Assembly (NCBI GenBank): GCA_944322825.1
Contig: CALUQD010000004.1
Location: 18,742 to 82,741, forward strand
Direction: 5' to 3'
Origin: Candidatus Avelusimicrobium pullicaecorum
GTDB taxonomy: Bacteria > Elusimicrobiota > Elusimicrobia > Elusimicrobiales > Elusimicrobiaceae
DNA: 64,000 nucleotides
Part shown: piece by piece, positions 52,601 through 61,052 of the stretch
Position numbering within the stretch: position 1 is the first letter of the stretch
Layout of the letters: each line of letters opens with the position of its first letter
Notes under the pieces: model-generated
Database searches by the model: none
What the model saw: the letters and a program-made list of their open reading frames with translations, nothing else
Told to the model about the DNA's origin: nothing
Translations under genes and position numbers: made by a program

Positions 52601-55255
52601 TCGGTCCAATCCCCGTACGAAAAAGCCCTCGCCTTGGTTACCGTGGAGCGCGAAGGCATTTTGGACGCGTGGGTGACCACCGTCAAAGGCGGCGCGGACT
52701 ATGTGGAAGTGCCGGTTAAGCCGTCCTACCTGCCCAATGTCTACGTCAGCGTGACGCTGGTGCGCGGCCGCACGGCGGACCCCGTGGACGAAAAAGGTTT
52801 GGACTTGGGCAAACCCCAAGGCAAAGTGGGGTACGTCAATTTGAATGTGGTGCCCGATTCCAAGAAAATCGAACCGGTCATCAAACCCAACAAAACCAAG
52901 TACCAGCCGGGCGACGAAGTGACGCTTAAAATCACCGCCAAGCCCAACGCCAAAAATACGCCCGCCGAAGTGGTGGTGATGGTGGTGGACGAAGGCGTGC
53001 TGGCGTTAAGCGATTTTAAAACGCCCGACTTATTCAGCGAATTTTACGGTTCGCGCCCCGTGTCCGTGTTTACGATGGATAACCGCGTGTACGTGGTGGG
53101 CCAGCGCAACTTTGGCGAAAAAGGCGAAAACCGCGGCGGGGGCGGCTCGTCGGACGCTAAATTGGGCGGCGTGGACTTGCGCTCCAATTTCGTGTTTACG
53201 CCGTATTTCAACGCCTTGGTGACGACCGACAAAAAAGGCCGCGCCGAAGTGAAATTTAAATTGCCCGACAACCTGACCAAATTCCGCATTATGGCCGTGG
53301 CGATGACCGCGGACGAATTTGGCTCGGCCGAAACGTTCATCCAGGTTTCCAAACCGGTGATGGTTACCTCCAACCTGCCGCGCTTTGCGCGCAAAGGGGA
53401 TACATTCTCCTGCGGGGCGGTGGTGTACAATTACGAGGATAAAAAAGGCGATATGGAAGTATCCGCCCGCGCGGAAGGGGCTGTAAAACTTTCCGGGCCG
53501 GAAACCCAAACGGTTAACGTGCCCTTGGGCGCGGCGCGGGAAGTGACGTGGGCGTGCGAAGCCATACAGGACGGCGCAGCCCAGGTGGCGTTTAGCGTAA
53601 AAGGCAAAAAAGATTCCGACGGCGTGCAGACAAAACTGACCGTTTCGCCGGTGGAAAAACAGCAAACGCTTGCGCTGTACGCCGCCACGGACGGCACGCA
53701 GGAAGAACTGCTGGATAAACCCGGCAATATAAATGCGTCGGCCGACAACCGCATTACGCTTTCGCTGGCGTCCACCGCGCTGCTGAACCTGAAAGGTTCG
53801 ATGGTGTATCTGATGACGTATCCGTACGATTGTTTGGAGCAGAAAATGTCCAAAATACTGCCGGTCGTAACGGGTGCGCAGCTGGTGGAAGATTTTAAAC
53901 TGGGCGATATGTCCGAACTCAAAAAACAGGCGCAGGAAATCCTGGATTTGATGACGGATTACCAATCCGCCGCGGGCGGGTTCGGCTATTGGAAAAATTC
54001 CCAGCCCGACCCGTACGTAACCGCCTACGCGCTGGAAGTGGCGCAGCTGGCCAAACAAGCGGGCTATACGGTGCCCGAACAAGCCCTCCAAAAAGCCGCC
54101 CAATGGCTGGAAGGGGCTTTCTCCAGCAAAGTGCAAAAGGCGTATTCCTATTCGTCTTTGGAAACGGATACCGCCCGCGCGTATGCGGTGTATGTGCTGG
54201 CGCTGTACGGTCAAAACGTCCAAAGCGCGTTTAATAATTTGTACGGCAAAATAGGTTCCCTGCCCTTGCCGGCTAAAGCGTATTTGCTGAAAGCCGCCCA
54301 GGCGGGGGAAAATACGGCGCAGGTAAAAGAAAAAATCGCGCAGGGTATTTTAAACCACCTTGCCTATACGCCCCAAGCCGCGTATTTTGACACGCCCGCC
54401 CAAATGCCTTGGCTGCATATGGATAACGTCAAAGGTACGGCCTTGGCGCTGGACGCGTTGTTGTATGCCCAGCAGCCGTTTGCGGACGGTTTCAAAACGG
54501 CCTCGTGGCTGATTTCCCAGTTAAACGCCGAAGGCCACTGGAACAACACCAGCGTCAACGCCGCGGTGTTTACGGCGTTAAATACCTATTACCGCGCTAT
54601 TGAAAGCACCGAGCCCGATTACGCGGCGTCCGCCAAATTGGGCGCAAAGGAACTGCTGTCGGCTTCGTTTAAAGGCCGGACGGTGGATAATCCCTCCGCC
54701 TCTGTTCCGTTTGCCGACGTGTACGGCGACGGCGCCGAAGCGCGCGTGACGTTTGCCAAAAAAGGCGCGGGTATGCTCTACTATACCTTGGGCCAAGTGT
54801 ACGAACCGCTCCGCTACGATAAACCGGTCGACGCCGGGTTTACCGTATCGCGCGAAATCACCACCCTGGACGGCCAGCCCGTGACGGAAATTGTGGCGGG
54901 CGACCGCTACAAAATTACCTTGCGCGTCAAAAATGCGGCTTCGCGGTATTTTGTGGTGGTGGAAGATTTCATCCCGGCCGGGTTTGAAATCATCAACACC
55001 TCCCTGGCCACCGAGTCGCAGGAACAGGCCGCCGCATTAAATACGGGTGCCTACAACGGCTTTGAACGCGACGAAAAATACGACGACCGCATCGCCGCGT
55101 TTGCCGACTATCTGCCCGCCGGGGAACATACCTATTCGTACCTGGTATCGGCCTCGGTGGCGGGCACGTTTGCGTACCCGAGCCTGTGGGCCAGCCAGAT
55201 GTATGAACCGGCGGTATTTGGCCGCAACGCGACGGAAACGCTCGTGATTAAATAA
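49604..55255 (+). CDS. Bacterial alpha-2-macroglobulin (YfhM-like) with thioester
   Basis: 1883 residues from ATG 49604 (GGGAGGG upstream; an upstream open frame to 49514 has no signal). Signal peptide about residues 1-27, ending AAGALFA-A; no lipobox, unlike E. coli YfhM, so probably periplasmic and soluble. Many MG (fibronectin-like) domains: early Ig-like AQAYTFDFTTPRP, then DRGVYRPGETMYIKGIVR, DKNEYKPGKTARISV, VVDEGVLAL, and the ANG/TED region with PYDCLEQKMSKILPVV. CLEQ (Cys1410-Gln1413) is the intact thioester that covalently traps attacking proteases. The TED toroid follows (GGFGYWKNSQPDPYVTAYALE). About 230 residues longer than E. coli YfhM. pbpC starts on its stop codon, the classical pair for cell-wall protection. 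Confidence 0.95.
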   Translation: MQSNRLWVRGCALAVTFMLAAGALFAAPALKVLSATPKGQLTYTGRQAVNITFNQPVVALGEESEFSSSDCPISITPAVKGSCRYSGTQTLVFEPTSDWPDATAFTVKLKAGFKSPVSGQKLAQAYTFDFTTPRPQVNMVRPGNNERWINLYPTLYVVFNMPVDLETINDYAELSYMVSPEPTLSEKIGLSKTKRPDVKKTVPLIIRPISQLEWEKDFSYYQQERIIAVNALDTLQKGTRYTLTFKEGLKGTRGSLGMAKAYETSFYTYPELSVLGAVKEGCLPFVPSVDFSSPVRMRELYAAAKVEPASAKRQMTEQELNALGTDVIDAKTGAAYFRTMLSFLDLQPGQNITVTINKNLQDIYGNQLGQDYTFTVSNNGYCPAADFSGGLGVLESYLSPRLPIDLMNTPSLPVRGARFNKENFIPFDKAANSYCAQKPLTDLTFSGNYTFKDVKDRTYKTFIDLTKFNPTAKDSIVFSQVKLTGKKYGDKGCWVSSTDNITDVGVTFKTSPEDILLWATSLQTGEPLANLAVELRDKTNKILWTGSTDMNGLARAPGWKKLDTQIPSWGQPEIYAFVSSAGGDAVVSSLWNQGLEPWRFNLSYDYNPQQEYIRSVLFADRGVYRPGETMYIKGIVRLMADGSWRLPDVVRGTVTIGDSRGEEVFKQDVTVSSGMGTFDLKFDIPKNAFTGRWGVRFIPAVKDAKDVPSAFYPFEVEAVKQADFKVNLRAEGEDYLSGQEAAFAASAQYNFGAPLAQAKAQWTLRREMDWFEPKGFNGYTFTPYFLRENEYKENGKLLLNSSGELDAKGALSFSARMPSVSFPTRVYAELGVQSPARQELFARTSVLVHPAAFYLGAKLLSERVEVGEPVRAEIVALTPQGKRTEAEVTAQIHKEQWFSIRKTGLSGRLEWVSEKKVTQLPSQTLKVGEKGAELRFTPQESGSYYVTLTSQDEQGRQVIGGFDIFVYGEGQAYWKKTDDDLLVLTADKNEYKPGKTARISVQSPYEKALALVTVEREGILDAWVTTVKGGADYVEVPVKPSYLPNVYVSVTLVRGRTADPVDEKGLDLGKPQGKVGYVNLNVVPDSKKIEPVIKPNKTKYQPGDEVTLKITAKPNAKNTPAEVVVMVVDEGVLALSDFKTPDLFSEFYGSRPVSVFTMDNRVYVVGQRNFGEKGENRGGGGSSDAKLGGVDLRSNFVFTPYFNALVTTDKKGRAEVKFKLPDNLTKFRIMAVAMTADEFGSAETFIQVSKPVMVTSNLPRFARKGDTFSCGAVVYNYEDKKGDMEVSARAEGAVKLSGPETQTVNVPLGAAREVTWACEAIQDGAAQVAFSVKGKKDSDGVQTKLTVSPVEKQQTLALYAATDGTQEELLDKPGNINASADNRITLSLASTALLNLKGSMVYLMTYPYDCLEQKMSKILPVVTGAQLVEDFKLGDMSELKKQAQEILDLMTDYQSAAGGFGYWKNSQPDPYVTAYALEVAQLAKQAGYTVPEQALQKAAQWLEGAFSSKVQKAYSYSSLETDTARAYAVYVLALYGQNVQSAFNNLYGKIGSLPLPAKAYLLKAAQAGENTAQVKEKIAQGILNHLAYTPQAAYFDTPAQMPWLHMDNVKGTALALDALLYAQQPFADGFKTASWLISQLNAEGHWNNTSVNAAVFTALNTYYRAIESTEPDYAASAKLGAKELLSASFKGRTVDNPSASVPFADVYGDGAEARVTFAKKGAGMLYYTLGQVYEPLRYDKPVDAGFTVSREITTLDGQPVTEIVAGDRYKITLRVKNAASRYFVVVEDFIPAGFEIINTSLATESQEQAAALNTGAYNGFERDEKYDDRIAAFADYLPAGEHTYSYLVSASVAGTFAYPSLWASQMYEPAVFGRNATETLVIK

Positions 55256-57363
55256 TGAAAAAAGTTTGTACGGTGCTTTTTATATTGCTTCTTCCCTGCC
55301 TGGTTTTAGGCGGGGAAGAAGCATTTTTATCGCCGTCCAAACAAATTTACGACCGCTCCGGCGTGCCGATGCGGGGCTTTTTATCCGAAAACAACACCTA
55401 TTACCTGCCTGTTCCGCTGGGGGAAGTTTCGCCGTGGCTGATTGCCGCGGTGCTGGCGGCGGAAGATAAACGCTTTTTTACCCACCCCGGGGTGGATGTG
55501 AAGGCGGTTTTGCGCGCCGCGTGGCAGAATGCTTCGGGCGGGGAAATCGTATCCGGCGCGTCCACCATCACCCAGCAGCTGGCCCGCGCCCTGGAGCCGC
55601 GCCCGCGCACGCTGTGGGGCAAAGCCAAAGAAGCCTACAACGCCCTGGCGCTTGAGCGGAAAATGACGAAAGAGGAAATTTTAGAGGATTACTTTAACCT
55701 TTTGGAACTGGGCAATTTGACGCAGGGGGTGGAAGCCGCCAGCCGGTTTTATTTTAATGTGCCGGCGTCGGACTTGTCTTTATCCCAGGCGGCGTTCTTG
55801 GCGGGGCTGATTAAATCGCCCACCTATTACAATCCGCTCAAGCACTTTTCGCGCGCGCTCAAACGGCGCGACTGGGTGCTTACGCGTATGCGGGAAAACG
55901 AATTTATTGACGAAGAAATGTACCGGCTGGCGCTGTCGGAAAAGTTGGCACTAAAATCTGCCGCGCGCCCGTTTGACGCGCCGCATTTTACGCGCTTTCT
56001 GTATCCGCTAATCCCGCCGGACGCTAAAGACGTTTATTCTACCCTGGACCGCGATTTGCAGCTCTACGCCGAGCAGTTGGTCAAAAATTATATTTCCCAG
56101 CTTAAAGAGGAAAACGTCACCAACGCGGCCGTGGTGGTGGTGGATAACGCTACCGGGGGGATCTTGGCCTACGTCGGCTCGGCCGATTTTTACAACGACA
56201 AAACCAACGGCCAGGTGGACGGCGCCCGCGCCCTGCGCCAGCCCGGTTCGGCCTTAAAACCGTTTGTATACGGCCTCGCGTTTGAAAACGGCCTGTTGAC
56301 GCCCGCTTCGCTCCTGTCCGACGAGGATACCTTTTTTGAAGGCGGCTTCCGCCCCCGCAATTACGACGAAAGTTACCACGGTTTCGTGTCCGCGCGCGCG
56401 GCGCTGGCGTGTTCGTACAACATTCCCGCCGTCAAAGCGGCCGAAAAAACCGGCGCGGCCGATCTGCTGGCGCTGTTGCGCCGCGCGGGGCTGACGAGTT
56501 TGGATAAACCGGCTGATTTCTACGGTTTAGGCCTGGCGCTCGGCAACGGGGAAGTGCGGTTGTTGGATTTAACCAATGCCTATGCCGCCTTGGCGCGGGG
56601 GGGCGTTTATAAGCCGCTTATCGTGGCGCAGGAGCCGCTTATTCGCCTGCCGGGGAGAGAAGAACGTATTTTTTCCGAACAGACGGCTTATCTGGTGACG
56701 GATATTCTGGCGGACAATAACGCCCGCGCGCCTGCGTTTGGGCTGAACTCGCCGCTGTCGGTTTCATTCCCGTTGGCGGCCAAAACGGGCACGTCCAAAG
56801 ATTACAAAGATAATTTTACGATGGCCTACACTCCGCGCTGGACGATTGGCGTGTGGGTGGGTAATTTTGACGCTGCGCCTATGCAAAAAATTTCCGGCGT
56901 TACCGGGGCCGGCCCCATTATGCACGATTTGGCTGTCTATTTACAGCGCAAATATCCGTCCCCCGCGTTTGCCGCGCCCGAAGGCATACAGCGCGCCTTG
57001 GTCTGCACTCAAAGCGGGCTTTTGGCCGGCGAACACTGTGTGCACACCCAGGAAGAAGTGTTTTACCCAAATCGCCTGCCGTCCGTTTGCGACGGCAAAC
57101 ATACGCACGCACCGCAAACGCTTCAAATTCTTTCCCCCGAGCCTGGCGACGTGTACAAAATAGATCCGTCCGTGCCGCTGGCTTCGCAGGCGGTTCGGTT
57201 TGCGGCGGCGTGCCCGGAACAAAAATGTACCTGGCAATTGGACGGCAAAAAACGCCCCGGCCGCTCCTGCCAGGATTGGTGGACGCTTTCGCCCGGCAAG
57301 CACGAACTGTCCGTTGCCTGCGCGGGCCAGGTGCAGGAAGTGCGCTTTGAAGTCCTGCCCTAA
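55255..57363 (+). CDS. pbpC: Penicillin-binding protein 1C
   Basis: 702 residues. Bifunctional class A enzyme type: signal-anchor, GT51 glycosyltransferase domain (AVLAAEDKRFFTHPGVDVKAV with the catalytic Glu, IVSGASTITQQLARAL, LEDYFNLLELGNLTQGVEAAS), transpeptidase domain with S332xxK (QPGSALKPF), S387YN and K510TG (AAKTGTSK), then the BiPBP_C domain (about 615-702) with several Cys. All catalytic residues are kept. PBP1C is thought to repair peptidoglycan where the partner alpha-2-macroglobulin guards the periplasm. The ATG shares a base with the upstream stop (TAATG), so translation is coupled. A GCGCCC/GGGCGC hairpin without T-run follows the stop. Confidence 0.96.
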   Translation: MKKVCTVLFILLLPCLVLGGEEAFLSPSKQIYDRSGVPMRGFLSENNTYYLPVPLGEVSPWLIAAVLAAEDKRFFTHPGVDVKAVLRAAWQNASGGEIVSGASTITQQLARALEPRPRTLWGKAKEAYNALALERKMTKEEILEDYFNLLELGNLTQGVEAASRFYFNVPASDLSLSQAAFLAGLIKSPTYYNPLKHFSRALKRRDWVLTRMRENEFIDEEMYRLALSEKLALKSAARPFDAPHFTRFLYPLIPPDAKDVYSTLDRDLQLYAEQLVKNYISQLKEENVTNAAVVVVDNATGGILAYVGSADFYNDKTNGQVDGARALRQPGSALKPFVYGLAFENGLLTPASLLSDEDTFFEGGFRPRNYDESYHGFVSARAALACSYNIPAVKAAEKTGAADLLALLRRAGLTSLDKPADFYGLGLALGNGEVRLLDLTNAYAALARGGVYKPLIVAQEPLIRLPGREERIFSEQTAYLVTDILADNNARAPAFGLNSPLSVSFPLAAKTGTSKDYKDNFTMAYTPRWTIGVWVGNFDAAPMQKISGVTGAGPIMHDLAVYLQRKYPSPAFAAPEGIQRALVCTQSGLLAGEHCVHTQEEVFYPNRLPSVCDGKHTHAPQTLQILSPEPGDVYKIDPSVPLASQAVRFAAACPEQKCTWQLDGKKRPGRSCQDWWTLSPGKHELSVACAGQVQEVRFEVLP

Positions 57364-57440
57364 GCGCCCCTTTTAGGGCGCCTAAATCGCTTGCTAAAGT
57401 GGGGCTCTCTCATTGGCCTCTTACCGCAAATTCTACTCGA

Positions 57441-57475
57441 TAAAAAACCCGGTTTTTCCGTAAGAAAAACCGGGT
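57441..57475 (-). terminator. Terminator of the MATE transporter gene
   Basis: Minus strand ACCCGGTTTTTC, loop TTAC, GGAAAAACCGGGT, then TTTTTATC. Confidence 0.85.
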
Positions 57476-57495
57476 AAATTTTGGGCACATTGTGT

Positions 57496-58896
57496 TTATG
57501 CCGTCGCTTTCTTGGGCGCGGGCCGCTTGCTAAAAAAGAAGTTCTGCCCGTGCTTGTGGAAGAAATCCGAAATCATTTTGACGGCGATAGAAGTGGAAAT
57601 GGCATCGGCAAACACCGGCGCCAAAAACACCCCCGTCAGCCCCCAGAAAAGCGGCAAGATAAGCACCAGCGGAATAACCAGCAACACCTGGCGCGACAAA
57701 CTCAAGAAAGCCGCTTTAAGCGGTTTGTTAATAGCCTGGAAGAAGCTGGTCGTTAAAATTTGCAGCGGAATAATCGGCAGTAAGATGTTAAACAAGCGGA
57801 TGACGCGGGCCGCCAAGTCCACCAAGGCCGTATCGTTGGCGTTGAAGGCCGAGGCAATCGGGCGGGCGAACACTTCCAGCAAAATAAAGCCGGTGGTGGT
57901 AATGACCACGCCCCAGCGCATCGCCATTTTAAGCGTTTGGATGGCGGTGGAATACTTGCGGGCGCCGTAGTTGTAGCCAATCAGCGGCTGGGCTCCTTGC
58001 GAAATACCAATCAGCGGCATCGTCACCAGCGTGTTGACGCTGACCGCAATCCCCACTGCGGAAATAGCAAGGTTCCCGCCGTATTTTAACAGCGAATGGT
58101 TCAAAATGATGTTAAGCGTGCTGGAGGCCAGCTGAAACGCAAATTGCGAAAAACCGATTGCCATACTGTTTAAGGCAATGTATTTTTTCAGGCGGAAGAA
58201 CTTCCAGCGCAGGCGGTAAAAGCTGCGCTGGCCCGTAAAAAACAGCATAATCCAAATAAACGAAATGAGCTGCCCCGTCACCGTAGCGGCGGCCGCACCT
58301 TGGATACCCCAGTGAAACACAAAAATATAGACGGGCCCCAACGCAATGTTGATAAACGCCCCGATAAACTGCGTGCCCATCGCCGTTTTGGGGTGGCCGG
58401 AAGACCGGATAAAGTTGTTCAACCCCACGCCGATACCGAATAAAAAATAGCCCGGCAGCACCACTTTGGCATAATCGCGCGCGTAGGGAAGCACTTCGCT
58501 GTCGGCGCCTAAAAAACCTAAAAATTGGTCCAAAAACAGGTAGCTTAGCAGCGTAATTAACCCCGAAGCCAACACCAATAACACAAAGGCGTTGCCCAAA
58601 ATCAGCTGGGCTTCTTCTTCCTTCTTTTCGCCCAAGCGGATGGAAAACAACGCATTGGAGCCTACCCCGATAAGCGCGCTGAAACCCATATAGATAAGCC
58701 CCAGCGGGAACAAAATCGTAATACCGGCCAGTCCGTTGGCGCCGACGTCCTGCCCCACATAAATACGGGAAATAATGTTGTAAATCGCGTTGACGAACAT
58801 TCCTGCCATTGCAGGAGCGGAAAACTTGATAAGCAGGCGGGAAATGGTTTTTGCTTTAAATGGATTTTTCTCCGCAATAGATACAGCCGTTGCCAT
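57496..58896 (-). CDS. MATE-family multidrug/Na+ antiporter
   Basis: 466 residues, twelve hydrophobic helices in two homologous halves. First half: PAMAGMFVNAIYNIISRIYVGQDVGANGLAGITI, GVGSNALFSIRLGEKKEEEAQLILGNAF; second half: ISAVGIAVSVNTLVTMPLIGISQGAQPLIGYNYGARKY, the standard QGxQPxxGYNYGAR block. ALxxF-type helix ends follow. Belongs to the DinF/NorM-like MATE exporters that use Na+ or H+ to expel cationic drugs or metabolites; substrate not predictable. GAGG lies 9 bases before the ATG. Single gene. Confidence 0.93.
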   Translation of the reverse strand: MATAVSIAEKNPFKAKTISRLLIKFSAPAMAGMFVNAIYNIISRIYVGQDVGANGLAGITILFPLGLIYMGFSALIGVGSNALFSIRLGEKKEEEAQLILGNAFVLLVLASGLITLLSYLFLDQFLGFLGADSEVLPYARDYAKVVLPGYFLFGIGVGLNNFIRSSGHPKTAMGTQFIGAFINIALGPVYIFVFHWGIQGAAAATVTGQLISFIWIMLFFTGQRSFYRLRWKFFRLKKYIALNSMAIGFSQFAFQLASSTLNIILNHSLLKYGGNLAISAVGIAVSVNTLVTMPLIGISQGAQPLIGYNYGARKYSTAIQTLKMAMRWGVVITTTGFILLEVFARPIASAFNANDTALVDLAARVIRLFNILLPIIPLQILTTSFFQAINKPLKAAFLSLSRQVLLVIPLVLILPLFWGLTGVFLAPVFADAISTSIAVKMISDFFHKHGQNFFFSKRPAPKKATA

Positions 58897-59001
58897 ACCA
58901 ATAACCTCACACTTCTAAAAACGTCCGAAAGCCGGGCGACTCTTATATTTTACAAAATCGCTTGCGGGTAAAGGGCAAATAAAAAAAGCTGTGTGGGGCG
59001 C

Positions 59002-59036
59002 AAAAAAACCCGGCGCGCTTTACGCACGCCGGGGTT
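59002..59036 (-). terminator. Terminator of the BaiN-MORN operon
   Basis: Minus strand ACCCCGGCGTGC, loop GTAAA, GCGCGCCGGGT, then TTTTTT. Confidence 0.85.
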
Positions 59037-59057
59037 ATATCGTCAGAAAAAGATAGT

Positions 59058-59729
59058 TTAATGCACTTTTTTAAGCGTTAAAATACCGTCTTCAAAGAAC
59101 CATTCTTCAATCAGTTCGCCCGTTTCACTGAATTTTTTGGTTACGCCGTGGGGCTTGCCGTCCTTGTGGGGGGAAATCAGCGCAATGGTGCCGTTGGGAT
59201 GGTAAATGATTTTATCGCCCACGATTTTGTCGTTTTTATAGGTGCATTCGGAACGCAAATCCCCGTCGGGCGTGTAGACTTTGCATAAACCGTTTAAGTA
59301 GCCTTTTCGGTATTCGGCTGTTTCCAACACTTTTCCGTCCGGGTAGTATTTTACTTGTTTGCCGTCCTGGATATCGTCCACGTAGGAAAATTCTTTATAC
59401 AGTCTGCCCGTCGGGTGGAACACGCGCGCTTTGCCCTGGAGCATACCGTTTTCATAGTATTTTTCAATGCTTACTTTGCCGTTGTCAAAGTAAATTTTGC
59501 ACGCGCCGTTGCGCTGGCCGTTTTTAAATTCACATTCAAAATATACTTTGCCGTTTTCAAAAAATTCTTTCACGGTGCCGTCCGGCATAGTGCCGGAATG
59601 TTTTTCGATGTCCAGGTTTTTGTCGAGCGTTTCGGAATAGACTTCTTTTCCTTCAATGTAATACGTGCGGATAAAACCCACGTGAAGCGGGTCGTTCAAG
59701 CTGGTTGTTTTTCTGACGATGTCTGCCAT
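59058..59729 (-). CDS. MORN-like (YwqK-type) repeat protein
   Basis: 223 residues, no signal peptide. Built of about seven repeats of 22-24 residues with the pattern YYxNGKxxxExxYKNGxxxGxxxxY: GTVKEFFENGKVYFECEFKNGQRNGACKIY, GKVSIEKYYENGMLQGKARVFH, GRLYKEFSYVDDIQDGKQVKYY, GKVLETAEYRKGYLNGLCKVY and so on. These are the antiparallel hairpins of MORN-variant repeats (MORN_2), as in YwqK antitoxin-like proteins. Role unknown; some homologues bind lipids or are immunity proteins, but no toxin gene is near. Second gene of an operon: its GAGGAG lies inside the end of the flavoprotein gene, 3 bases separate the two frames. Confidence 0.82.
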   Translation of the reverse strand: MADIVRKTTSLNDPLHVGFIRTYYIEGKEVYSETLDKNLDIEKHSGTMPDGTVKEFFENGKVYFECEFKNGQRNGACKIYFDNGKVSIEKYYENGMLQGKARVFHPTGRLYKEFSYVDDIQDGKQVKYYPDGKVLETAEYRKGYLNGLCKVYTPDGDLRSECTYKNDKIVGDKIIYHPNGTIALISPHKDGKPHGVTKKFSETGELIEEWFFEDGILTLKKVH

Positions 59730-59732
59730 ATG

Positions 59733-60962
59733 TTATTTCTCCTCTGCAAGTGCCTGCGCCGCGGCAAAGCCCGAAGCCCAGGCAAAATGCAAATTAAATC
59801 CGCCGCTTTTGCCGTCCACATCCAACAATTCGCCCGTTACATACAGGCCCGGGCATTTAAGCGACTCAAATGTATTATAGTTTATTTCTTGCGTATTTAC
59901 ACCCCCCGTCGCGGCCATCGCCTCGTTCCACGGGCGGACGCCGGTGGCCGTAAGCGGCCAGGCGCACAGCGTCTGCACCAGCCGCTGGCGCGTGTTGGGG
60001 GTTTGTTCGCGTATCGGAAGGTTCTTGCGAAGCCCGATAAAATCAATCAGCAAATTGGCTACGCTTTCGTGCAAAATACCGGCTAAAAAATCTTTCGGCC
60101 GCCGCTGGGCGTAGGTTTCCAAGCGTGCCTGTAAAAACGCTTGCGGGTCCTTTAATTGCGGGAAAAAATTAAGCGTCAGGGAAACATTCCCGCGCGGCAG
60201 CGCGCGCGATACGGCCGAACTGACGTTCAGCGCCGCCGGACCGTTTAGCCCGTAGTGGGTAAACAGCACTTCCCCTTGTGCCTCATCCAATAAAAGATTA
60301 TTCTGCTTGGCGGTTAAATGTACTTGGCAGCGCACGCCCGCTAACCGCGCCAGGGCGGTTTCTTTGACACACAGGGCACTTAATGCCGGCCGCGGCGTGA
60401 TGAGCGTATGCCCCAGCGAACGGGCCAATTCGTAGCCGCTTTGGGTGCCGCCAATCTGCGGGTATGCACAAGAACCGCAGGCCAGCACCAGCTTTTTAGC
60501 TTGAAAGGTGCGTCCGTCTTGTGTGGTTACGGTGAAGGTTTTGCCCCGCTTAATACGCACCGCCGGGCAGGAACAAACAAGCTCCGCCCCGGCCTCGGCC
60601 AAGGCCAGTTTTAAGGGTTCGGCTACAGCCGTGGATTTGCCGGTGGCCGGAAAGATGCGCCCCAGTTCTTCTTCGGTCGTCAGTACGCCCAGGCGGGCGA
60701 AATAGTCCAAACAGTTTTGAAAGGAAAATTGGCTCAGCGCGGCCGTAATCAGTTCTTGCGGCGCGTGGTAATAGGCCGGCGCCACGCGGGCGTTAGTCAA
60801 ATTGCAGCGGCCGTTGCCGCTGGCCAAAATTTTGTGGGCGGGTTGAGGGTCTTTCTCCAACACCAGGGTTTTTTTGCGTCCGGCGCGGGCACACTCCAGC
60901 GCGCATACAAGCCCGCTGGCGCCGGCACCGATGATAATTACGTCGTACGGAGAAGGATTCAT
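59733..60962 (-). CDS. NAD(P)/FAD-dependent oxidoreductase, HI0933/BaiN family
   Basis: 409 residues. FAD-binding dinucleotide fold at the start (YDVIIIGAGASGLVCALECA), then HKILASGNGRCNLTNAR, the most typical block of the HI0933/YhiN/BaiN family, EELGRIFPATGKSTAVAEPL, LVLACGSCAYPQIGGTQSGYELARSLGH, VLFTHYGLNGPAALNVSS, and a second nucleotide loop near the end (TGVRPWNEAMAATGGVNTQEIN, GLYVTGELLDVDGKSGGFNLHFAWASGFAA). BaiN reduces bile-acid intermediates in gut bacteria, but most members have no known substrate. The ATG is preceded by TACACT 7 bases upstream and no Shine-Dalgarno, a leaderless-type start. Confidence 0.92.
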   Translation of the reverse strand: MNPSPYDVIIIGAGASGLVCALECARAGRKKTLVLEKDPQPAHKILASGNGRCNLTNARVAPAYYHAPQELITAALSQFSFQNCLDYFARLGVLTTEEELGRIFPATGKSTAVAEPLKLALAEAGAELVCSCPAVRIKRGKTFTVTTQDGRTFQAKKLVLACGSCAYPQIGGTQSGYELARSLGHTLITPRPALSALCVKETALARLAGVRCQVHLTAKQNNLLLDEAQGEVLFTHYGLNGPAALNVSSAVSRALPRGNVSLTLNFFPQLKDPQAFLQARLETYAQRRPKDFLAGILHESVANLLIDFIGLRKNLPIREQTPNTRQRLVQTLCAWPLTATGVRPWNEAMAATGGVNTQEINYNTFESLKCPGLYVTGELLDVDGKSGGFNLHFAWASGFAAAQALAEEK

Positions 60963-60969
60963 TGTCTAC

Positions 60970-60975
60970 AGTGTA
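60970..60975 (-). promoter_or_regulatory. -10 box of a leaderless-type start for the flavoprotein
   Basis: TACACT on the minus strand, 7 bases from the ATG at 60962; no ribosome-binding site is present. Confidence 0.45.
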
Positions 60976-60997
60976 GCAAAAAATTTTCCTTCTTGTC

Positions 60998-61025
60998 TTG
61001 ACACGTTTTTCTTGGCAGATATACT
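60998..61025 (+). promoter_or_regulatory. Strong consensus promoter of the 61053 gene
   Basis: TTGACA (60998-61003), 16-bp spacer, TATACT (61020-61025); a second TATAAT follows at 61025-61030. AGGAGG at 61043-61048 is 4 bases before ATG. This is the closest match to the consensus promoter in the window, so high expression is expected. Confidence 0.8.
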
Positions 61026-61052
61026 ATAATTAAGTAGAGAACAGGAGGAATT

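Noticed and set aside
53030..54223. 397-codon frame antisense to the alpha-2-macroglobulin gene
   Set aside because: His/Arg/Gly-rich mirror of the G+C-rich sense codons; the sense protein is clearly real.
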